From Hansfordia pulvinata (lineage: Eukaryota > Ascomycota > Sordariomycetes > Xylariales): a stretch of 64,000 nt of DNA. The position numbers and the translations under genes are program-made. Every line of letters begins with the position of its first letter. The first letter of the stretch is position 1. Under the pieces are notes generated by a model. The model saw nothing but the letters and a program-made list of their open reading frames with translations, was not told the origin of the DNA and made no database searches. The DNA lies in the NCBI GenBank assembly GCA_006538405.1, contig BJKQ01000007.1, positions 2,852,001 through 2,916,000 of the forward strand. Direction: 5' to 3'. Shown here piece after piece: positions 11,131 to 21,603 of the stretch.

Positions 11131-13230
11131 AGGGCCGGTGGGCGGTCGGTAATCACCTGTGTCAGAACACGCAAGCCTTCTCCCACCGCCTCTGCGCCCC
11201 CTCGTCCCTCCTCATAGCAGTTCCTCTCTCTCTCTCTCGTTCCGAGCAGAGCCAACCTCGCGTCTAGCCATGCTGTCCGCAGCTGTCTTCTCTGTCTGTC
11301 TGTCGGTCTGCCTGTCTGGCTGGCTGGCTGTCTGGTTGACTTCTCTGCTCCGGGTCAGGATCACACTTACCTAACTCACCGCACATCAGTCAGTCAGTCA
11401 CTCAGTCAGTCACTCCGTCAGCCGGCTTCTCCGTCGTGGCATAGGGAAACTATTGGGCAGGTTGCAGTTGAACACCTGCGCCGCCCTAACGGTGGGAAAT
11501 GCAAAGGCTGCTTCCGCGTCCCAGACCTACAGCCGGTAGTGCCATGGAGCAGAAGGTTTCCATAATCCCCCGCCGCCCCGGCGGCTAGTCGCTGCCTTGC
11601 TCCTAGGTGAGTAGCTAGCTACCTACCTAACCTGCCTTCTTAGCCACCTGGTCTGTCTGGGTCAACTTGGAAACCCCATGCCGTCGCCATCGTATTCTCT
11701 CTGCCCCGGTGGCTGGGAGGCCCCATGACATTCCCACGGCGTCTCGTCTTTGGCCGCCGGTGCGGTTGCGGTTGCGGAAAGAGGCGGAAGGAGTCTCGGG
11801 AGAGCTACGAGTCCTCGTCGCGGGCTCAACAAGCTTCGGATCCGGCCGAGTGCCATTGTCGTCGTTCGTCTTGTCGGCGCTCTTCCACTGCGAGTAGCGC
11901 GTAGATATTCTCATGGTAGTCTCTCGTTCGCGTCCGACTGCCTGGACCGGCGCCGCATGCGTCGGTGAGCGGGCAGCAGCTTGGGCGCGACACACCGCCG
12001 CTCCGGGCAGGCGTCCGACACCGGATCTGTTTCTCGATGCGTCGCTCTGTATACCCGTCAGTCAGTCATGGACCGCCCCGGAGCCGCACGTCTCCGTGAA
12101 CGGACAAGGTTCTGGACCTCTCAAGCCCTCCAACCGAGGAGCCGCCGACAGTCGGCCGAAGGAGTCATTGGCAATGCTGCTGCTGCTGCCGCCGGGATGT
12201 GGATGAGCCCAGCCCAATACAAGGATGCTTCACTACGTAGATAAACTCTGCTTTCCTAAAGACCCTCTTAGTCAGGCCCCTTCCTACTTCCAGGGACGCA
12301 GACATCGGTAGTCACTGTAGCAGGGGTCCGGTCCTTCGCTCGCCAGTTTCACCCGGCGGCAAAGCGACGTTCCACGAGCTGCGTATCGCGTTTGCCGAGT
12401 GCTGTGCCCTCAGCTCACACAAGCTGCACATTGCCAACTGCCTCTTCCGGGGGCGTGCCCATCTCTTGAGTCTCAACCGAGCCGGTTGCAAGAACCAAGC
12501 CTGTAGATTTCTGGTTGCGCCGATTGCGACGCCTTGTGATGGCCCGACCACTTCGGGAAAAAAGCCGGATGATGAGTCCCTCGAGAACTCGATAGGCACT
12601 CGCCTCGTCTTGTGCCTTGATCGTTTCACAGACCTTGCTATCGTCGCTTGTGGCGTCCCTCAGGAACAGCTTCTTGTAAGCAGCCACATGGATCTGAGTC
12701 CCTCTCGTTCGTCTGCGCCAGTGCGAACATCTGTGTGTTCTCGATCTCCACGGCCGCCGTGTTTAATCTACTCTCTCTGACGCGTGTGGCACGAGTCCCT
12801 GCATTTCGTGTGGCACAACACAGCTGTGTGTTGGCCAATCACGGCCTGCAGCTGGTCACTTTCATGCTGCGTACGTCCGAGTCGACGAGGCTGCCAACTC
12901 CCCTCGCCGGACTCTGATATATTTGGAGTATAAAGAGGCGAGCCTGTCTATGCTCAAGCAAGCTCACCCCAGCCAAAACGGGCATCTGCAGAGTCTCGAC
13001 CACGGCTGATTTTGCGTCGTACGTAGGCAAATGTCATACAAGATCCCGTGACTCAATTACAACCATTGTACAACAGGGAGACGACATGCACAGCTCCAGC
13101 GCACGACGCACAGTCAACGTTCAGTAAACCGGGCCAACGGCCTTCTCTTATCACAGTTTCTTTTTCTCGGCTTCAACTCAACTCTCGTCTCTGCTGTCAA
13201 CCTGATCTGGGGCACTGGGATTGATCCATC

Positions 13231-13386
13231 ATGTCCATAGCACCGGTGTCATCATCCATGTTTAGAACTGTGACAGATATTTCGCAGGACATGGATCAAC
13301 TCGAGAAGGCGTTCGAAGATCCGACAGAAATACCGGCAGCCCGCCTCCACGACAGTCTCTCGTCTAAAGTCTTGGAAGCACACTGA
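13231..13386 (+). CDS. Possible small ORF (51 codons)
   Basis: ATG at 13231 follows a CT-rich leader of the kind seen before real genes here and lies about 300 bases downstream of a TATAAAG at about 12931. The product (starting MSIAPVSSSMFRTVTD) is polar with an acidic middle segment (QDMDQLEKAFEDP), ends at TGA 13384-13386 and resembles nothing I recognise. It could be a small protein, the first exon of a gene I cannot complete, or chance. Confidence 0.2.
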   Translation: MSIAPVSSSMFRTVTDISQDMDQLEKAFEDPTEIPAARLHDSLSSKVLEAH

Positions 13387-14492
13387 CTTGTGTGGCTGCT
13401 GCGGTCTGACAGCTCGAACCCCCTGTGTGACAGACGGGCTACCGCAGGCCCAGATGCCGTAGGCCCAGACACCTTGAGGTCACCATGTCATACTTGACCT
13501 CGTTCCTCTGGCTCTTCGACCCGGATTTTTGGCAGAAGCACTTCTGGATAACGACGCTGCCCTCTGACAAAGAGCACATGAGCACGCGAGCACTGCAGTG
13601 ACTGTTCTGGCCGCATCTGAATACACTCACTGTTTTCTCCGAGGTGGTAATCCGCGATGCTGAATCTTCCTTTTGTTCCGTTCATGATGCCACAACGTCC
13701 TCAAAAAAGGCAACCAATGGTCTCCATCCGCCTCGTCGTGTACACACTCGCGTCTTCTCTCGACGTTTGATCCCAAGGGGGGGAGAGCACGGCTGGGATC
13801 GGCCATGCTCTGACACCTCAGACATAAGCGAAGTTGCGGGGAGCCGAGCACATGTGGTAGATGCACCTTGCCGCCTGATACGAGCCACGTAGTCCGGTGG
13901 CCCTGGCTACCGGACAGGTTATAGACGGGCTGCCACGAGGCGAACACGCGTGAGGCGACTGATCGCAAAGCCGTAAGACACATGTAGCCCGGGAAAACCC
14001 TGGATCTGCGCCGCCAATAATGACACAAACAGGGGGATTGAACCGGCCGCTCGGCAGTCAGTGGAGGACCTGTGGCCAGGGTCTCGTCTCCTTACGTGAT
14101 CGTAGCTGAGCCGAAGGGCTTTGGAAAAGTAAGACTTTTGATGGCCGGAGAATAGGCATGCCCAGAGGATCTCAACGGATAGTCGCATCATGAGCACACA
14201 TTTGGAAGGAGCCCGAGAGGCCCGGCCGACACAAGGCAGTCTTGAGTCTTGTGGAAGGGCCCTTGTGAGACGTGACATGGAGGCCGAGGTTGTCTCCTGT
14301 TCAGTTCTTCAATGCCCAATGATACGGACCGGCGCTTCCAACTATATCAATCCCGTCAATGCGCCCTTCTCGTCCAGACTGTCCTGGCTCAGCCCCATCA
14401 CGCTCTCTTTTAGATACACTCGTTTGGACATAACAAGATTAAAGTTTTGCTACAGAAAGGAGAAAAGAGGAAAGAAAAAAAGAAAAAAAAAA

Positions 14493-15285
14493 ATGCGTGG
14501 CGCTTTGAACCTGGCCTTGGTTGGCTTGAGGTATGAGCACCCCCTGCCCTGCAATCTTTATACCTCAGGTTGGCTGACAACTCGACAGTGCTGTACTGGA
14601 CTCGGCCTTGGCGCAAGATGGCGAGACCGCAACAGTCACCTCCACGGTCACCGTCTGCGGTCCCTCGTGCGTGAGAACCACCACGGTGACGGAGACGGAG
14701 ACGGAGAGCTGTTCAAGCTACCCCACGATCCCATGGTCGTCGGACATCCTGTCGAGCACGAGCTCGAGCACGAGCACGAGCACCACTCCGTCGAGCACCG
14801 ACGTCCTGACGGGATCCAGCTCGACCACCCCGACAGTGGTCACCTCCAGCGCCAGCTCCGGCTACTCCGCCAAGCCAGGCCCGTCCACGCACACCGGCAA
14901 CAGCAGCAGCACGGCCATCACCGCGAGCTCGGCCACTCTTCCCGTCACCGGCTCCGACCCCCTCTCCAGCATCACGGCCTCGATGACCAGCCTGAACGTG
15001 ACGTCGAGCTACGTCGCCTCCTCTGCTACCCCCAGCTTCCCCAACTCGACTGACACTTTGTCCACCACCACCACCCCGACTCTGCCGCCCAGCAGCATCA
15101 CGTCCAGCACTACCTGGTGAGTCCAGTTGAAAGGAACTACTGCTTGTTGAAAGGAGAGAAAGTACCTATTAATGCCAGGTCCAGCACCTCCAACTCCTCG
15201 GTCCCCATCACCTCCGGCTCGACCCTGCCCGTCAGCACCAGCAGCCACTGGACCAACACCAGCTCGACCGTGACGATCCCCAACA

Positions 15286-15316
<31 letters not shown>

Positions 15317-16935
15317 CAGTATCACGAGCAACGCCACGGCGGGGACTTCGTCGACTACGAGTACTTCTACCGGGACCGTGTCCTCCGGCTCCTCCTCCGG
15401 CTCCTCCTCCACGACGACCTCGTCCGCCCCGACCGATCCCCCGTTCACCGACCCGTTCCCGGGAAGCTCGACCGGCACAGACACAGGTACGCGAAAGTTT
15501 CTGCCCCTCTCAGGCTGCCTTGCGAGCCACTGAAGAAACAAGTTTCGTATCTAACTCTCCGAGGGCAGGTACTCTGACCTACCCGCGCGACAGCACGTCG
15601 TCGTCGACGACCTCTGACGCCACCACCACGCCGCAGACCGGGTCCTCGACGACCACCGCCACCGAGACGCCATCGTCGTCCGACTCGACGACCTCGACCG
15701 TGACCGTCACCAGGTCGAGCACGTCCACCGTCACCCCGAGCAGCAGCAGCAGCAGCAGCCAGTCCACGACCACGGCCATGGGCTCGTCGACGGACTCGAG
15801 CAGCGTGACCTCGGTGCCGGCCAGCAGCTCGGGGTCGTCGTCCTCGTCCTCCTCCTCCTCGTCGACAGGCTCCAGCAGCAGTAGCAGCACCACCACCACC
15901 ACCGACACCGCTACCGCCTCGAGCACCTCCGCCAGCACCGCCTGCTACACGTACACGGTGTACGGCGGCGCGTCCAAGACGACCTGCTACCCGATCGAGC
16001 CCTCGACGACGTCGTCGTCGACCCACACCACCGGCAGCACGGACGCGGTGACCGGCTCGTCGATCCAGAGCACCAGCAGCGACGGCACCGCCACGTCCTC
16101 GGGCTCGGCCTCGAGCAACACGGCCACCGCGACCGACACGTCGTCGACGTCGTCGTCGTCGAGCAGCACTTCCGCCAGCGACGAGCCCACGCCCCCGCTG
16201 ACGGGATCTTCTTCTTCGTCTTCGTCATGGTCGTCAATCACCGCCACCGCCTCAACCACGTGCTACCCTGGCTACGGAGGCAGCTCGCTGTGCTACACCG
16301 TGGTGACCAGCACGACGTCCTCGACGGTGGACAGCAGCAGCAGTACTGAGACTCCGACCTCGTCCTCGACCTCGACCTCAAGCACCGACATACTGACCGA
16401 GTCTTCATCGTCGTCGTCGTCGTCGTCATCCACGTCTTCCAGCTCGTCGCCGTCTTCCAGCCCGACTTCGACCCCAAGCTCGACCACAACGCCGAGCTCG
16501 ACCACGAGCTCAACCGAGAGCAGCACCTCGAGCTCGACCACGACCTCATCCGAGAGCAGCACCTCGAGCTCGACCACGACCTCGACCGAGAGCAGCACTT
16601 CCTCGAGTGACGAGCCCACGCCCCCGCTGACGGGATCTTCTTCTTCGTCGTCCTCCTCCTCGTCGACCACCTCGTCAACGTCGTCGCAGCCATCTTCGAC
16701 CACGACCTCCTCGTCGGAGAGCGACACCACCACCAGCACCACCAGCAGCACGGCCACCACGTTCCTGACCCAGTCCACCACGACCAGCACCAGCACCACC
16801 GACACCAACACCGACCACACCGTGTACCCCCTGCCGACGGTCACCGACGTCGAGACGATGCACATCGGCTTCAAGCGCCCGCACGAGACCGAGAGCGCCG
16901 GCGGCTGGACCAAGTGGCTGGCGAAGCGCTACTGA
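14493..16935 (+). CDS. Secreted Ser/Thr-rich mucin-like cell-surface protein
   Basis: Four exons, 14493-14530, 14589-15116, 15179-15486 and 15569-16935 (introns 58, 62 and 82 nt), encode 746 residues. The first junction completes a signal peptide (MRGALNLALVGLSAVLDSAL, then AQ), which supports the splice. The rest is dominated by Ser and Thr, a likely O-glycosylated stalk. Cysteines are few and paired: CGPSC and a Cys near the N-terminus, then two related modules, ACYTYTVYGGASKTTCYP and TTCYPGYGGSSLCYTVVT. A near-identical block around DEPTPPLTGSSSSS occurs twice (16177 and 16606). The C-terminus is charged (KWLAKRY) with no hydrophobic GPI signal, so the protein is probably secreted or wall-associated. 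Function unknown; an adhesin or wall glycoprotein is plausible. Confidence 0.8.
16177..16650 (+). repeat. Two-copy direct repeat inside the Ser/Thr-rich gene
   Basis: A roughly 40-base block coding DEPTPPLTGSSSS occurs at about 16180-16220 and again at about 16609-16650, essentially identical at DNA level including codons. This points to recent duplication or gene conversion. Confidence 0.75.
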
Positions 16936-19900
16936 GAGCCCGGAGGTGTGTGCCGGCCCCCCTTCCCTTCTCGCCCCGGGCCGCGCATCGCTGCGCCGGA
17001 GACGGGGCAAGGCTGCGTGCACAGATGGGGGAAGGGGGGTGAGACTCTGTGATGCTGGTGGGTGACGAGTAAGGGTGGAGAGACGAGTCGGGGGTTTTCC
17101 CTTGTGTGGGAAAGATCAGAGAGAGAAACCAGTTTAGACGAGGCGAGGAGGGGAGAGAAGGAGTGAGAAGACACGTGGGTCCAGACGGGCCCCTCGCCCC
17201 CCTCCCCTCCTCCCCTGAGTGAGAGCCTCATACTTTCCCTTTCTTTTTCTTTTTCTTCTTCTTCTTCACGGGTTACCGTATGTTACTGCGTCGCGTCGCG
17301 TCGCGTCGCGACCTTGCCGAGGACTGTCTCAGGACCCGGCCGGCCGAATCTGTTTTCTATCTTCTTTTCACCACGAGGGCAAGACCAGCGGGAAAAAGAG
17401 AAAAAAGAAAAAACCCGCCTGGTCGATTTGCTCACCCCCTTTCCGCCTTGCGTCTGCCATTTGGCTGGGCGGGGCGGGGCTGGGCAGGGCAGGGCTTAGC
17501 TGGTTCTTGTCTCGCTCGTGGATGTATTATTCTACTGATTCTTTTTCTTTGCAAGGGAGGGAAAGGGTTAATTGTTCACCTTGGGGGTGAGAAGCAGAAA
17601 ATAGATAGCTGAGAACACAGTCCACCGCCGGAACCGTGCCGTGCTGCCTTGTTACCTGCCTGCCCCTGGTGATCGGCGGCAAGAGAAAGAGGAGGAGGAC
17701 ACGGCCATGGCCATCGGCCTCTGATCTGCCCACGGGTGCGCGTGTGTGTGGGTGGTCAAAGGCCATGCTGGGCTCCTCTTTCTCTTGGGTCGCATGCCCG
17801 AGGGGAGAGGGGGGGGTTGGACTGTATTTCGCTTCGAAGGGTTATCCTGCTTGTCGAGCAGAACCGCCCAACTTACCCGTAGACTACCCGAGGCACTGAA
17901 TCAAGCCCCTTTTGCGGACGTTGATGCCGCAGGGCGCGCTGAATCACCGCCCCACCTTCTCATGCCATTGCCTTGCTTGCTTTTGCCGGTCAGGTCCCGA
18001 GTATTCGTTCTCGTACGAGTAAGTGAACCTTCTCCGTCGTGGCCATCCATGAAAGATCATTGGGATTGATTGATTGTGTTGATTCTGACCATGATCGTCC
18101 TCTGTTGCTGCGCAGACGCACAAGGAAGGCCCTGGGCCACTCGCCGCCGGCCATTGCCAGTCTCAGAGGGGCATGCGTCGTCACGTCTCTGAGGGGAGTT
18201 CTGGCAGCACCATGACCTTAAGGAACAAAAGAAACAGGCGCTCCTCCATGGCCATGACATGACCCCAGTAGGCAACTTCTGTCGACACGGGGCCGTGGTT
18301 GCGCACGATTGTTCTCCGTGATGAACTCTGGGAGGTATCGTGGACGTACGAGTTAGGTACGCGGGCCGTGACATGGCGATGGTCTGGTAGGTAAAGTGAC
18401 GGTATTCGCAGAGTACGAGACTCATGCCCGTCCTGGCAGCCCGCACGGGGAATGGAATGGGTATTCGTGGGGCAGGGATGGATCGCGGGATCCAGGAGCG
18501 GCTCGCACTTGGCCAGCCAGGTGTTGACGGTGGCATCAGCTGGAGGACGACCTACTCGTACTGCCTTGGGTACTGAGTAAGGTACTCCTCAGTTGTCGCG
18601 TAGGTAGGTCGTACCGCCGTGCCTGATCGCGCCTTCTTCACCAGTCTGAGTACATGAGGTACGCGTAGGAAGATTGGTGGGTAAGACACCCGATGGCGGC
18701 CCTGCCGATGTGCGACACCTCACGGAGAGGTAGGTTAGGTACTCGTAGGAGGGACGAGTACTCATCACGAAGGGGCCCGGATTTCCGGAATACTCGTAAC
18801 CGCCATCCCGCCGGGGCCGTTCCTCGGAATGTCATTGGCTGCAGCAAACGGGCGGGAGGCTTGTCGCGTGGAGGCAGCCCAACGATGGGCACGAGTAAGA
18901 GCAATAAAGACGCTCGTGTCCAACGGCATCGAGCAGAGCCGTCAAAGCCGTGGATCGCATCCCAAGGAGTTACTCCGTACTTATCTCTAGGTAGTAGGTA
19001 GGTACCCGTACCTTAAGTCCGAATGGCACGTGTTGGTCGACGCCCGAGGCCGGCGAACCGCAAAATCCGGCCGCGGTCCAACTCATCGTGATCGTGCCAG
19101 GCGAGGTGGCCAGCTTGGCGATTGGGAGGGGCTGCCGGCGTGCGAGGAGGACACCCGTCGTGGCTCGCCGTATGGGTGTGGCGGAGGGTCCTGGATCTCG
19201 CCGCTTTCTTCCCACATTGCATGCCCCAGCGAGCAGACAACGTCCTGTGCACCAAAAGCCCTACGCACCGCGCCCAGGGGCAGGAGACATCAAAGTGCGC
19301 GTACGAGTACTCGCACAGGCGCGCCAGCCAGTCAGCACGGACAGCGAGCACCGTCTCCGCCAGAGTCGCTAGGTAATGAAGGGATGGAATGGCTCTGGCA
19401 AATCGCGACAGGTAGCAGCCTGTCGCATACCCACCATCTACTTCGGCATCCGCCCATTGGGCCCGCAGTGTCGTGAGAAGACGACAGACAGAGGCACAGC
19501 TGAGGTACTATCGTGCCCAGCGTGCCGGCGTTCAAGTCACCCGAACCCAGCGAGGAGGAGTAGTGCCCACTCTCAAAGGATTTTGAGATGCACGCGTCCC
19601 TGGGATGCGCAATTCTGCCCACTGAGCCGCGGTAACTCAGTTCACTGTGGCCAAGCTCGCTGGGCGCCTCCGCACGCTGTTCGTGGAATACAGCCTGGCG
19701 ATTGATAGGAGAAACTGCCCGAGGCGGCTCATCTAACGGCCATGTGGGTATCAAGCCGGCAGACAAACCTGTAGAAGAAGCATCGTGACAGGTAGCTGAA
19801 ATTCGTGCCAGGTGCCAGCCCAAGTACGTACAAGTAAGATCCGCGCTGATGAGTTGGTATTAGGCGGTTCAAACCTGAAAGACCAGACCTTACCAGGCAC

Positions 19901-21603
19901 GTCTCGTACCTTGCGAATTTCCTCGTACGGATAACGGAGGTCAGGCTGGAGAGGGAGGGATGCAGCTATCATTACCTACCACAGGTGACAGGCCACCTTG
20001 CTGACAGTGCCGCCGGAGCAGAGATGGACCCGGTTTGCAGTAGCAAGGGCCAAGTCGCGCACCACCATACCTTCAGCGCCGCCTTGGACGGACACCACTG
20101 GCCCCAGGGGCAACATGAGGTTGCCAGCCAAGCGCGCGCCGCTGCAAAAGCGCGCAAGCGAAGCCCTGCAAACCGGCATAGATATACTCGTAGAGATCAA
20201 GGCCCGTATTGTGGATCAGGTAGCCCAGGCACCAACGGGCGGACGGTTGGTTGACGCAGCCATGGTGAAGGTCTCAGATGACGGCGACGAGCCTGGCGGG
20301 TGATGAGGGAAAAGCTGGTGAGGACGGAGTCGCTTGCGTGCGAGCAGAGAGGACAGAAGAGTGACCGGGCCATAGGACAGGCCTGACGAGCTGACAGGGA
20401 AGAGGCACTAACGGGGTGAGGCTTGAAGCCAGAAACGTGTTAGCTGCTGTCAAGTAAGTCGTGCGCGAGCGTAAGGAGGAGGAGCTGCCGCGACAGCCTT
20501 GTTTGGCCAGCATGGCTTGCATCTGGGGTGTTGCAATACTTCCGCCGCAAGTACTGGGCCCACGCCCTGCACCGCGTGGAGGGCGCATCGTGGGGGTGCA
20601 CACGCGACGCATCAGCCACGCGCGCGACACACGGTCCAAGTACCGAAGAGCGAGCCCTGACACCCAGGGCGGCGTCAGGACTGTGGCCTGTCGCGATAGT
20701 ACGGAGTAGGCAATCCTTGGCGGTGCGAGGGCAGCAGCGCAGCAGCAGCAGCCGCCGCCGCCGCAGCAGCAGCAATCAAACGCACCACCACGACATGGCA
20801 CCGCCAACGCCGCCAGCGCCAGCAATTGCAAGACGACAGTCGGACGGAACGCCCGCCAGCACCGGCCGTCACAAACACCACCACCACCACCACGCTCCTT
20901 TCTTCGCTCGCCTCCACCACCACCGCCCTCGCTCGCGCCCTCGCCTTCGCTTCCACCACCACCACTCCCCATCCCTCCCACTCCCTTCTCCCACCCCCGT
21001 CATCCATCCCCCCATCCGCCGTCTTCTTGTTGGTGAGGCTGTTCGACCCCATTTTCATCATCGCCAACCTCAACACGGCTGCCAACCCGAACACCACCTC
21101 CTGCATCGCCACCATCGCCGTTGTCTCTTCCTCGGCCATCTCCGGCTGCACCCATCTTTCCATCCCCATCGACGGCCATCTCCAATTCCCTTCCGCGCCC
21201 TCGATTATCTCGTCTTCCTCACCAGCTAGCATCTTTTCGCCCTTCTGCTGCCGCCTGAGCCGCCTTTTCCCTCTCGCCTCAGCCTCCGCCGGCTCCGCCG
21301 TACTCTTCATCCGCCTGCCTCGCCAATGAGAGCCTCATCTATCTGAGCCTGCTCTCATTGCGATCGCGACTGCTGTCTTGGCCGTCTGCGCCCGGTCTTT
21401 GCGACGCGACCGCTGCCGCTCTCTCCGACACCTCGCGACTAGCACGCGTCGAACCCATCTGCTCCGATCCCTCGCACCCAACGAAGAGGGCCGAGGAGAG
21501 TAGCCAGCTCTCGTTCCCGGCCCTGCTGGCATCCGTCCCTCCCCAGCCTGGCCCGGCGCCTTGCCGCTCCCCTACAATTTGATCTGGGCCTCAGAGCGTC
21601 ATC
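16936..21603. other. 4.7-kb intergenic region upstream of INO80
   Basis: Non-coding as far as I can tell. Contains a pentanucleotide GTCGC run, at least seven TACTCGTA-type 8-mers between 18.0 and 20.2 kb, and a CAG/CCG-rich patch near 20727-20780. From about 20.8 kb it becomes CT/CAC-rich, as expected for the INO80 promoter and leader. Confidence 0.5.
17288..17311 (+). repeat. (GTCGC)n pentanucleotide repeat
   Basis: Four to five GTCGC units in intergenic DNA. Confidence 0.85.

Larger units (their letters stand above)
8897..14492. other. 5.6-kb divergent non-coding region
   Basis: Separates the hydrophobin (-) and the Ser/Thr-rich surface protein (+). It is packed with microsatellites (TG, TC, AAGC, TGCG, ATTGGC), two TACTCGTA-type 8-mers and AGGTAGGTA-like runs. 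No recognisable gene was found; a 51-codon ORF at 13231 and fragmentary minus-strand frames at 12.3-12.9 kb are weak candidates. Confidence 0.5.

Noticed and set aside
15445..16913. Minus-strand and alternative-frame ORFs rich in Arg, Val or Asp
   Set aside because: Artefacts of the Ser-codon-rich gene read in other frames.
20274..21329. Overlapping ORFs in the CAG/CCG and CAC-rich DNA upstream of INO80
   Set aside because: Low-complexity repeat translation; better explained as promoter and leader.
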